Source: Christiangramia flava JLT2011
GTDB taxonomy: Bacteria; Bacteroidota; Bacteroidia; Flavobacteriales; Flavobacteriaceae
NCBI RefSeq assembly: GCF_001951155.1
Contig: NZ_CP016359.1
Location: 310,001-374,000, forward strand
DNA: 64,000 bases
Reading direction: 5' to 3'
The first letter of the stretch is position 1. Each line of letters starts with the position of its first letter. Of this stretch, positions 26,875 through 35,037 are shown one piece after another. Both the position numbers and the translations under genes were made by a program. Under the pieces are notes generated by a model. That model ran no database searches, was not told the origin of the DNA, and was given only the letters and a program-made list of their open reading frames with translations.

Positions 26875-28827
26875 TTATTCCACTTCGGAAATGACTGCTG
26901 CCCAGCCGCCATTCCGAACCATCTTGATTTTATAATGTGTATTTAAGTCTAATTCTTTATTTATCTTTTTATAATCCATTGCCTGTCTCGCGGAATTCAT
27001 CCCGTCTTCAAAAGAAGTCATCGTATAGCCTTTTCCTTCTGAAAGGAAATCAAAATCGATCTCGAAATCCTGGTCCTGGTCGGTGCCATTCATTCCGCCA
27101 ATAAACCATTGGTTTCCTTTACGTTTGGCGACGATCACATTCATACCAATTTCCGCATTTAAAACAATGGTTTCATCCCAGGTGGTAGGAACAGAAGTAA
27201 TGAATTGGGTACAATCCCGGTTTTTATAATAGTTGGTAGGATTATCGGCAAGCATCTGAAGACCGCTTTCAAAAACCACGAAAAGTGCCATTTGATAAGC
27301 CCTTGTTCCTATTGATGCCGAATTTGGCCTTCTGCTGAAATAATATTCGGGCTGCATGCTGATCATCGCGCCCGGAGTATAATCCATTGCGCCGACCGCA
27401 TTTCTCATAAACGGAAAATAGATGCTGTTTTCAGGCTTTGCCCTTCCCATTTGCTCCATGCCCAGAACCCCTTCATAAGAAAGAATGTTCGGGTAGCTAT
27501 ATTCCAGGCCGGCAGGTTTGAAAGAACCATGAAAATCTACGAACATCTCATGCTCGGCAGCTTTTTTCGCTACTTTTTCATAATAATTGACCATCCACTG
27601 GTCGCTGCGATCCATAAAATCGATTTTTACCCCGGCAATTCCCCATTCGTGGAATTTTTCGAACAACTCCATATTCTTATCTACTGTAAGCCAGGTAAGC
27701 CACAGCACAATATCCACATTTTTATTCTTTCCGTATTCGATCAATTCAAAAAGATCAATATCCGGATTGGGAGTATAAGGATCGGTAGTAGATTTTGCCC
27801 ATCCTTCATCCATGATGATATAGGAAATACCAAATTCCGAAGCGAAATCTATAAAATACTTATAGGTTTCTTCATTGAAACCTGAGACAAAATCTACATT
27901 ATAAGGCGATGCACCATTCCACCACTCCCAGCTCACCTGCCCGGGACGGATCCAATGGGTATCCTGTAATTTTGACTTTTCTGCAAGTTTAGCAGTCATA
28001 GTGTTTTTGACAATGGCAGCATCATCTTCAGAAATCACGAAATATCGCCATGGCAGATTCCTGGTACCTTCTGTTTTCGCGATATAATCAGCTTCTTTTG
28101 TGATCTTAACGCTACGGTCGCCGTCATCTCCAAATTCTAACGGAACCTTTGGAAAAACTGCTTTTAAATAATCTTTCGAATTTCCTTTTAAAAATATGGC
28201 TGGATAATCCCGAAGATCAGATTCTGAAATAAGTACATTGATCTTTCCGGACTCGATAAGAACCGGCAAGGTCGCCATTTCAGTTTCTGAATTGAATTCA
28301 GCAGTATTTAAATGAGTGTACGGATTTTCGTAGGACGTTTTAAAGGATCCGGTTTGCTGAAGATGCGCCGTTCCAGGCTGTGCCATGTTTAGTTCTACTA
28401 CTTCGTCCAGAACTTCAATGTTGCCTGGTTTATTCAGTATAAACCGATAGGCAAATCCGTCATTATACGCCCGGAATTCAACTGAAAAATCATTCTTAAA
28501 ATTCAGTCGAACAAGATGGTATTCGTTTTTAATTTCAGAAAATTTAAGCGGTACAACGGGGCTGAAACTTTCAGAAACCTGATCTTTTTCTGTACCCCTT
28601 AATTTTGGCTTTTCGCCAAGAATTTCATTTCGTAGTTGAAGCTGAATTCGATTTTTGGTAAATACCGGCTGATCTTTTAGAAAAACAGAATAATAAAGCT
28701 GCTCGCCGACTTCAATTTCCACTTTTAAATTTCCATCTGGAGATGATAGTTTAATGGTCTTTGCCTGCGCTGAAATAGCGAACAGCATTAGAAAAACGGA
28801 AATGCAGATTTTATTCAGATTCTTCAA
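26875..28827 (-). CDS. GH97 glycoside hydrolase, retaining type by active-site residues
   Basis: This 650-residue protein has a signal peptide (to ISAQAK), a GH97 N-terminal beta-super-sandwich (about 25-280), a TIM barrel (about 290-560) and a C-terminal beta domain. The barrel contains KIDFMDRSDQ with Asp403, at the place of the catalytic nucleophile of retaining GH97 enzymes. Glu452 (in SYEGVLGME) is the likely acid/base. Inverting SusB-type members lack that Asp. Retaining GH97 members known to me are alpha-galactosidases, so an alpha-galactose side chain on the mannan is a fair guess. It lies 8 bp upstream of GH125 in the same transcript. Confidence 0.88.
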   Translation of the reverse strand: MKNLNKICISVFLMLFAISAQAKTIKLSSPDGNLKVEIEVGEQLYYSVFLKDQPVFTKNRIQLQLRNEILGEKPKLRGTEKDQVSESFSPVVPLKFSEIKNEYHLVRLNFKNDFSVEFRAYNDGFAYRFILNKPGNIEVLDEVVELNMAQPGTAHLQQTGSFKTSYENPYTHLNTAEFNSETEMATLPVLIESGKINVLISESDLRDYPAIFLKGNSKDYLKAVFPKVPLEFGDDGDRSVKITKEADYIAKTEGTRNLPWRYFVISEDDAAIVKNTMTAKLAEKSKLQDTHWIRPGQVSWEWWNGASPYNVDFVSGFNEETYKYFIDFASEFGISYIIMDEGWAKSTTDPYTPNPDIDLFELIEYGKNKNVDIVLWLTWLTVDKNMELFEKFHEWGIAGVKIDFMDRSDQWMVNYYEKVAKKAAEHEMFVDFHGSFKPAGLEYSYPNILSYEGVLGMEQMGRAKPENSIYFPFMRNAVGAMDYTPGAMISMQPEYYFSRRPNSASIGTRAYQMALFVVFESGLQMLADNPTNYYKNRDCTQFITSVPTTWDETIVLNAEIGMNVIVAKRKGNQWFIGGMNGTDQDQDFEIDFDFLSEGKGYTMTSFEDGMNSARQAMDYKKINKELDLNTHYKIKMVRNGGWAAVISEVE

Positions 28828-28861
28828 ATTATAATCTTTTAATTATTACATGATTTTCAAA

Positions 28862-29539
28862 TTATGACAATGATGGGTCCTGGCTATACTCAGCCCATAA
28901 TTCATCTACGCTATGACCGGTATATTCCGTCCATAATTCAGGTTTATAAGTTTTTTCACGCAGGTGCTTATCTAGTTTTTTCACCAGTTTTTTATCATAA
29001 TTTTTTTCTACCCAGATCAGAAATCTGGCTGTAATTCGATAAGCATTGGTATAGTGCGCTTTTTCATTATAATCTGGCAGAGACCAGCCACCTTCAGCAT
29101 TCGCAATTCCATATTCTGACCGAACATAATCTGCGATCCCTTCCGTTAGCCAGCCAGGTCCGCTTCCATTTGGGTAAGATTGTACGATATGCATCACTTC
29201 GTGCGTGATCATATCAAAATCCAAAGGCATTTTTTTCAGCCACTTGGAACTGATCGTTACTTTGCCATTATTGGCATAAGCCACTCCTCCATAAGCGGTA
29301 TCGATCTCAACCGTCACATGTTCAATGGAGTTTTTATTGAAATCTTTAACCAGTTTTGGATAAACTTTGAAAAATGTGTTTACCAGACCGTCTTTTGTGT
29401 CTGGGTTTAAGTCCGGATCCTGATTGATGAAAGTAAGCTCATAGCCTTTCTTTTTAAAGTTTTCGGTACCCTGAGCAAAAACAGTAATTCCTGTAAACAG
29501 AACTAATGTGATGGTAAATAGCAATGGTAATTTTTTCAT
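28862..29539 (-). CDS. Secreted basic secretory protein (BSP)-family zinc metallopeptidase
   Basis: The protein has 225 residues from the ATG at 29539. Another ATG two codons upstream (29545) is possible. A signal peptide ends near TVFAQG. The zinc motif HEVMH is at 113-117, followed by GWLTEGIADY, whose Glu is the third ligand in BSP/gluzincin enzymes. This matches PF04450, a family known from plant defence proteins and bacteria. A peptidase in a mannan cluster suggests action on mannoproteins, freeing glycans or glycopeptides. The gene is 3-10 bp from GH92 and 34 bp from GH97, inside the long operon. The N-terminal region of the SusCD-linked lipoprotein at 35038 seems to share this fold without the zinc site. 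Confidence 0.85.
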   Translation of the reverse strand: MKKLPLLFTITLVLFTGITVFAQGTENFKKKGYELTFINQDPDLNPDTKDGLVNTFFKVYPKLVKDFNKNSIEHVTVEIDTAYGGVAYANNGKVTISSKWLKKMPLDFDMITHEVMHIVQSYPNGSGPGWLTEGIADYVRSEYGIANAEGGWSLPDYNEKAHYTNAYRITARFLIWVEKNYDKKLVKKLDKHLREKTYKPELWTEYTGHSVDELWAEYSQDPSLS

Positions 29540-29548
29540 ATTCATTTT

Positions 29549-31840
29549 TTATTTTGAATTCTTTGTCAGTGAAAAAGGCTTGTCTTCAGCTGCAGTTCCT
29601 CTTTGTTTGTTTGGCTTATCATCCATCTCGAAATGGATCTTCCCACCTTTTTGAATTTCCTGGTATTCGATATAATTCCTGGTAAAAGTCCTGCCGCCAA
29701 ATTCAGCCGACTCGATATAGACATTTTCCTTATTGTTATTTTCAGCTTCCACCACGAATTGATTTCCGTTTTCGAGAGTGATCGTGGCTTTTTCGAAAAC
29801 CGGACTGCCAATAACATATTGATTGGTTCCGGGGCAAACACTGTAAAACCCAAGGGCGCTCAAAACATACCAGGAAGAAGTCTGGCCCTGGTCTTCGTCT
29901 CCAGGATAGCCATTTTCAGTATAATTATAGAGCTTATCCATTACGGTTCTTAGCTTTTCCTGAGCTTTCCATGGTTCACCGGAATAATTGTATAAATAGA
30001 TCGCATGTTGGATTGGCTGATTGCCATGAGCATACTGGCCCATTTCTGCCATTTGCATTTCGGTCATTTCGTGGATCTTACCGCCATACGTTCCTACATT
30101 TACTTTATTGGAAACATTAAAAACAGAATCCAGCTTTTTATTGAAATTAATTTCTCCGCCCATAAGATCGATCAGGCCTTGTGGATCTTGAAAAACAGAC
30201 CACAGGTAATGCCAGGCATTTCCTTCGGTAAAAGGTCCTCCCCATTCATAAGGATCAAAATTTTCGGTCCATTTGCCATTTTTCGATCTTCCCTGCATAA
30301 AGCCGGTTTTATCGTTATAGACATTTCTATAATTATACATTTGATCTCCGAAACGCTTTTTATAGAATTCATTTCCGGTCATGTCTGCCAGAGTATATCC
30401 GCAGAAATCGTCATAGGCGTATTCCAGAGTTTTGGCAGTTGATTCGCGGGTTTCGGGATAAGACACATAACCCAGAGTGTAATAATCTTTCCAGCCTTCG
30501 CGACCATTGGCGGGTCCCCAGGGGCCTTTATTAGTCGCTTCATGCCAGTAAGCCTCTAATGCTTCATCAGGATCGAAAGTTTGAATTCCTTTGGCCCAGG
30601 CATCAGCCAGCAAAGAGATCGCATGGTTCCCAACCATACTACCCGCCTCACTTGGAAATGACCAGGATGGTAACCAGCCGCACTGCTCATAGGCATCTAA
30701 TAATGCCGAAACGTAACGTCCCTGCATTTCAGGATATAGCAGGGCATTTAAAGGAAACTGCGCACGGAATGTGTCCCAGAAACCCGTATCGGTATACATG
30801 TAGCCTTCATGGACTTTTCCGTCATACGGACTGTAATAATAAGGTTCCCCATTCTCATCTAACTCGTAAAATTTTCGTGAAAACAGGCTGGCTCGGAAAA
30901 AGCAGGAATAGAAAGTCTTGAACTGGTCTTCTGTTCCGCCTTCCACAGCAATTTTACTAAGATGCTTATTCCAGATATCTTTAGCCCTGGATTTGGTCTT
31001 TTCAAGATTTTTATCTCTTCCCAACTCCGTATCCAGATTTCTCTGAGCCTGTTCTAAACTGATGTATGAGGAAGCAATTTTTGCCTGAACTTCCTCTCCT
31101 GGCTTAAACTGAATGTACGCTCCGATTCCCTCACCTTCTTTTGAGGTTTCGTTTTCAAATCTTTCTGAATTTCTGTTTTCCCAGATACCTTCAGATTTAA
31201 ACGATTTGTCAAACTGGATCACGAAGTAATTCTTCATGCCTTCAATGCGATCCATTCCCCGGCCATTACGAACATAGCCGGTAATCCTGTTATTTTTTGC
31301 ATCAATTTTCACAGAACTTGTTCCCGTATATCCATCAAGAACGATCCAGGCATCTTTATTCTTCGGGAAAGTGAAACGCATATGCGCGCCTCTTTCAGTA
31401 GGAGAGAATTCAGTATTTACTCCATTTTCCAGCTGAACCTGGTAATAATATGGTTTTGCCGTTTCGTTTTCATGAGTGAATCTGGAAGCTCGCTGTTCAT
31501 CGTTCAGCTTTAGCTCTCCGGTAACAGGCATCAGTGAAAAAACCGCATAGTCATTGCTCCAGGAACTACACTGGTGTGCCTGCTGAAATCCTCTAATTTC
31601 GTCTTTAAAATACTGGTATTTCCAGCCATCGCCATTGGCCCCTGTTTGCGGTGTCCAGGTATTCATCCCGAATGGCAAAGCCGTAGTAGGGTAAGTATTT
31701 CCTCGTGTTAGCTCAAATTTGGAATTGGTTCCCTGCAAGGTATTCACATAATCGGCAAGATCGCCTTTGGGCTTTTGAAAAGCCAAGGAAAATTTTACAC
31801 AACCTAAAAGAATGAAAAGAAGTATTATTCTGGATTTCAT
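29549..31840 (-). CDS. GH92 exo-alpha-mannosidase, GDED type (paralogue of the one at 22145)
   Basis: I start this 763-residue protein at the ATG at 31840, where a hydrophobic leader begins (MKSRIILLFILLGC). A further ATG lies at 31858. The Cys after LLG could be a lipobox, or the signal may run on to LAFQ. The substrate motif is QAHQCSSWSNDYA, the general acid Glu539 is in TEGNAWHY, and the base region is GDEDQGQTSSWY with Asp648, Glu649 and Asp650. It shares the GDED block, the EMAQYAHGNQPIQH-like stretch and the PNKQRGTAAEDKPFS tail with the GH92 at 22145. The two are recent paralogues by domain pattern and may differ in location or linkage. Confidence 0.93.
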   Translation of the reverse strand: MKSRIILLFILLGCVKFSLAFQKPKGDLADYVNTLQGTNSKFELTRGNTYPTTALPFGMNTWTPQTGANGDGWKYQYFKDEIRGFQQAHQCSSWSNDYAVFSLMPVTGELKLNDEQRASRFTHENETAKPYYYQVQLENGVNTEFSPTERGAHMRFTFPKNKDAWIVLDGYTGTSSVKIDAKNNRITGYVRNGRGMDRIEGMKNYFVIQFDKSFKSEGIWENRNSERFENETSKEGEGIGAYIQFKPGEEVQAKIASSYISLEQAQRNLDTELGRDKNLEKTKSRAKDIWNKHLSKIAVEGGTEDQFKTFYSCFFRASLFSRKFYELDENGEPYYYSPYDGKVHEGYMYTDTGFWDTFRAQFPLNALLYPEMQGRYVSALLDAYEQCGWLPSWSFPSEAGSMVGNHAISLLADAWAKGIQTFDPDEALEAYWHEATNKGPWGPANGREGWKDYYTLGYVSYPETRESTAKTLEYAYDDFCGYTLADMTGNEFYKKRFGDQMYNYRNVYNDKTGFMQGRSKNGKWTENFDPYEWGGPFTEGNAWHYLWSVFQDPQGLIDLMGGEINFNKKLDSVFNVSNKVNVGTYGGKIHEMTEMQMAEMGQYAHGNQPIQHAIYLYNYSGEPWKAQEKLRTVMDKLYNYTENGYPGDEDQGQTSSWYVLSALGFYSVCPGTNQYVIGSPVFEKATITLENGNQFVVEAENNNKENVYIESAEFGGRTFTRNYIEYQEIQKGGKIHFEMDDKPNKQRGTAAEDKPFSLTKNSK

Positions 31841-31885
31841 AAAACTGAATGATGTCATAACTGACGTTTACTTGACGGATGAATA

Positions 31886-32383
31886 TTACTGCAACTGAAA
31901 ACTGCGCTCGTATAATTTTTGTCCCTGAACGAACATCTCATATTTCCACTCACCGGGCACCAACAGATACTGGCTGTTCAGCGCATAGGTTTCATGGTAA
32001 TCCTGGTTGGTCTTTTTGTTGTTCACGTAACGAACTTCATTAAAAGATTCTCCCTTGTCATTGGTAATGGGTTTGGGAAAAGTCCACACGATCTCGACCT
32101 GAACCTCCTTAAACTCTGGAGATTTCAGCAGGTAATCTACTCCAAACCGTTGTCCCATTTCCATCGGAATAGTGTTGGTTTGCTCGATCAGGTAAAAATT
32201 GGAACTAATGTGGTGGGTCCCACTCGGGCTATTATTCATAGATTGAACCTGATCTATATTGACACTACAAATCCCATAGCCAAGATCAATTAAACTAATG
32301 TCTCCAACTCGATTGGCTGACTCTTTCTGGCTCGAACAGCCCAGCAAGACCAGACTTAATAAAAGGAAAATGATTTTTTTCAT
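31886..32383 (-). CDS. DUF3859-like lipoprotein
   Basis: This 165-residue protein has a lipoprotein leader (IIFLLLSLVLLGCSS). The rest is one beta-sandwich with ISLIDLGYGIC near its start and a run of strands ending GEWKYEMFVQGQKLYERSFQ. This resembles DUF3859, a small domain of unknown function, and the match is by eye. The ending suggests an immunoglobulin-like fold. It lies 17 bp after the unknown 731-residue protein and 45 bp before GH92, so it belongs to the operon. It may be an accessory or binding protein. No catalytic motif is evident. Confidence 0.65.
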   Translation of the reverse strand: MKKIIFLLLSLVLLGCSSQKESANRVGDISLIDLGYGICSVNIDQVQSMNNSPSGTHHISSNFYLIEQTNTIPMEMGQRFGVDYLLKSPEFKEVQVEIVWTFPKPITNDKGESFNEVRYVNNKKTNQDYHETYALNSQYLLVPGEWKYEMFVQGQKLYERSFQLQ

Positions 32384-32400
32384 GATGGGTTAGTTTTAAT

Positions 32401-34596
32401 TCATAATTGGAAAAACACCTGAATACCTTCCGGTGAGTTTTCAAAATTCAAATAATACGTTCGTGAATTTGCGTCCCAACTACTGCCTTTGGGTGTGATG
32501 GTTTCTTCTTCAGAATTTTTCAGTACAATACTTTTCGGGGCTTTCGGTAAGAATATCCGCAAACTGTTCATCGTGTTTTCAGGACTTTTACATTGAAAGG
32601 AAAAAGAATTCTCCTGCCATGTAATATTCGAAGCTCTTGCCGCTGTAGCTATAATCTTAGGCTGATTATTTTTATATACTTCTTCCAGATCATATAAAAA
32701 AGCTTCTTCACCTGGGGCAACGGTTTTTTGGGAAAGCACGGGGAGACGAGGATCAAATAGATCGACTACCGGTCCCTGAGCAAAATAGAGTTCGTCAGAA
32801 ACACTTTCATCCATAACTGCAATGATCTTATAGGGACCGCGCTGTAAGGACAGGTGGTTAGTGAAGGAAAGTTTCTTACCCAGGCTTTCAAAAGCCGTTT
32901 CAATGGTTTCCACGAATTCCTTGTCCTGATTTTCCTTTAAAATAAATTCTTTCGGATCCTTCCGAAGGATGAATACTCTCCCCTCGCCCACTTTATAAGA
33001 GCCATCATTAAGATCTTCAGCCAGGCCTAGCATTTTGAACAAATTCTCTGAAGGCTTCTGAAATTTATTCCCGTTTTGATTCCACCATTCCATCACCTCC
33101 TGATATGGATCTTCATCTCTGCCCGTGAACACCAAAATACCACCGTTTTTAACCCATTTTTTCAGGTTTTCATGCACTTCTTCTGAAGAAGGTTTCATAT
33201 TAGAATAGCTCACGATCAAAACCTTTATATCTTTCAAAGATTCCTGGTATCCCAGGTTTTCCATGTGTACAGTCTGTACTGGAATACCTCTTTTTAACAA
33301 CGGAAGTGTTTGCCCGTAAAAATTGGAAAACTGCGGATCGTCATAACTGTCATGAGTTGGAAAGCGCTGAAACATGAGGGAATTTCCCATCAAAACGCCA
33401 ATTCCGTTTTCACCGCTAACGAGATTTTCAGAAGCAGGCATTTCGTTGAGCGCATTGATCATTACCTGCATTTGGGTGGAATATACTTGTGGTATCAGTA
33501 CTTTTTTATCAGTAAAGGCGACGCTATAAGGCTTGGTATAGATCCGTTCCGGCCAGGGCATGACTTCATAGTTATTCACCTGAGGGTATAATAATTGAGC
33601 GGCGAAGGTGGCCTGATAATTCCGTTTATAATCGTCCCAGGATTTCCTGCGATCCTCGATAGGATCGGTCAAAAAGAAGATTTTTCTTCCGGTAGGTGCG
33701 GTCATGGATACCATCGAACCGTACTCCAGGAATGCATTTTCAAAAGTACGCTCCTTCAAAACTCCATTGTAAAAAGTAGGCTCGCGAGAAGTACCGGTCC
33801 AAACCTGGGCTATATACCCATCTATTCCGGGAAGAGAAGCCAGGCTCGCTTCAGGACTTACAATAGCCCAGGAAGAATAGTTCACAAGGGAATGTGTGGG
33901 AATATATACTTTGACGTCCAGACCTTTCTTACGACCGTATTTTTTGGCATATCTGGAAACCTCATCGATCGTTCGATAGTACAGATGATACTTCAGTTTG
34001 TTAGACAGCCAGGTATTTTCAGGTGAAGTATGCTGGGGGCGCCATTCAAAATCGTAAAAATCTTTCCACTCCTCCTTAAAGGCACTACTGTAACCACCAC
34101 GTGCCCAAAATTCAGGTTCTTCAAGATATATGGAAGTAATACCAGCATCGATCACGCGCTCAATCACCTGCTCTTTCATGTAATTCACGAAACTTTTTTG
34201 GGGAACGATATAAGGCACATTATGCCCGTGCCAGATGGTATCTCCATCTACCTCCACCTGTCCTTCATCCAAATGATTTTCTCCATCCCATTTTCCCAGG
34301 AAATAATCCTGATAGGAACCCCAGGCGATGCCGGTCATAAAATGGGCATTATACCCACGTTCTCTCCAGGAGCGAACGCGCTCTTCAAATCCTGAATTTT
34401 TATCGTGATCTGATGGATTTCCGTTAACACCATACACGATCGCAACATCGGCGCGAACATCGATCTGCGGAAGCCACTTGCTGGAGGTTTGAAAAGCTGT
34501 CTTTTCTTTCGTATTATTTTCAGGCTTTTTTTCCTGAGCAGTCGCGATAAGAGTCAATAAAATTGACAGACAGGTTAAGAGTATATTTTTAGGCAT
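32401..34596 (-). CDS. Secreted protein of unknown family, possible TIM-barrel glycosidase with a GATase-like domain
   Basis: This 731-residue protein has a Sec signal peptide (to LIATAQ). I do not recognise the family. The first 370 residues or so have a TIM-barrel feel. VAIVYGV opens the first strand, GYNAHFMTGIAWG follows, and SIYLEEPEFWARGGY carries Glu159, Glu160 and Glu162 at the end of a strand, where clan-A acid/base residues often sit. A second domain (about 390-560) has LIVSYSNMKPSSEEVHENLKK-like and GGILVFTGRDEDPY segments, similar to the class-I glutamine amidotransferase-like domain of GH42-type beta-galactosidases. A beta domain ends the protein. This order resembles GH42. It is the first large gene of the 21-kb glycosidase operon, so a carbohydrate-active role is likely. 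Confidence 0.55.
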   Translation of the reverse strand: MPKNILLTCLSILLTLIATAQEKKPENNTKEKTAFQTSSKWLPQIDVRADVAIVYGVNGNPSDHDKNSGFEERVRSWRERGYNAHFMTGIAWGSYQDYFLGKWDGENHLDEGQVEVDGDTIWHGHNVPYIVPQKSFVNYMKEQVIERVIDAGITSIYLEEPEFWARGGYSSAFKEEWKDFYDFEWRPQHTSPENTWLSNKLKYHLYYRTIDEVSRYAKKYGRKKGLDVKVYIPTHSLVNYSSWAIVSPEASLASLPGIDGYIAQVWTGTSREPTFYNGVLKERTFENAFLEYGSMVSMTAPTGRKIFFLTDPIEDRRKSWDDYKRNYQATFAAQLLYPQVNNYEVMPWPERIYTKPYSVAFTDKKVLIPQVYSTQMQVMINALNEMPASENLVSGENGIGVLMGNSLMFQRFPTHDSYDDPQFSNFYGQTLPLLKRGIPVQTVHMENLGYQESLKDIKVLIVSYSNMKPSSEEVHENLKKWVKNGGILVFTGRDEDPYQEVMEWWNQNGNKFQKPSENLFKMLGLAEDLNDGSYKVGEGRVFILRKDPKEFILKENQDKEFVETIETAFESLGKKLSFTNHLSLQRGPYKIIAVMDESVSDELYFAQGPVVDLFDPRLPVLSQKTVAPGEEAFLYDLEEVYKNNQPKIIATAARASNITWQENSFSFQCKSPENTMNSLRIFLPKAPKSIVLKNSEEETITPKGSSWDANSRTYYLNFENSPEGIQVFFQL

Positions 34597-34870
34597 TCTG
34601 AAATATTTTGTAATGGAGCAGGTCTTTCATACCTCCTGTTAAAAATGGTTTTCCAGCTTTACGGAAGTTCATTGGCTCCACTAAATTCTGAAAAATGATA
34701 TTTAAATATTTCCCTGAAAGAGGTATATCTTCAGAATTGTAAAAAGCAAACGGAGTTCTTTCTTCAGACCTGGAAAAATGAGAAATTAAAGGATTGGAGT
34801 AATTACTGCATAGCCACCAAATAATCGGGACCACCGGGAAGGGAAATATGTGTTTTTTTGCTTGGATCAT
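34589..34870 (-). CDS. Doubtful 93-residue open frame upstream of the unknown secreted protein
   Basis: A 93-codon frame begins with ATG at 34870 and ends 8 bp inside the next gene. It has no signal peptide and no family I know. Composition is ordinary, with aromatic and basic residues. Its start lies 50 bp downstream of an operator centre, much like the 58-60 bp seen for the two susC genes, and its stop overlaps the next start. It could be a small first gene of the operon or simply a 5' untranslated leader that happens to stay open. Confidence 0.3.
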   Translation of the reverse strand: MIQAKKHIFPFPVVPIIWWLCSNYSNPLISHFSRSEERTPFAFYNSEDIPLSGKYLNIIFQNLVEPMNFRKAGKPFLTGGMKDLLHYKIFQNA

Positions 34871-34914
34871 TCATTAAAATCAGTCATCGCTGAACTGAAG
34901 TCAGCTAATTTAAA

Positions 34915-34926
34915 TAAATCGATTTA
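34915..34926. promoter_or_regulatory. LacI-type operator for the 21-kb glycosidase operon
   Basis: TAAATCGATTTA is a perfect 12-bp palindrome centred at 34920/34921, in the minus-strand context AACTAAATCGATTTATTT. It lies in the gap between the SusCD-linked lipoprotein and the operon that starts at 34870 or 34596. It shares its core with the other sites in the locus. Confidence 0.7.
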
Positions 34927-34973
34927 GTTATCATAAAGATTTCTTAAAAATAAGTCTGGCTCTCTGAAAATGA

Positions 34974-34993
34974 CCGGGGCCCGAAAGCCCCGG
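34974..34993 (-). terminator. GC-rich hairpin ending the second SusCD operon
   Basis: CCGGGGC (34974-34980) and GCCCCGG (34987-34993) form a perfect 7-bp stem with a 6-base loop, 44 bp past the stop of the triple-discoidin lipoprotein. The bases after it on the minus strand (TCATTTTC) are only mildly T-rich, so it may stop transcription or stabilise the mRNA end. Confidence 0.62.
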
Positions 34994-35037
34994 AAATTTC
35001 AAAAAAACTACAAACTATAAACTAAACTAAATCCTTC

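Noticed and set aside
27617..27626. AAATCGATTT core as a further operator
   Set aside because: It encodes the conserved Lys-Ile-Asp-Phe of the GH97 active site, so protein constraint explains it.
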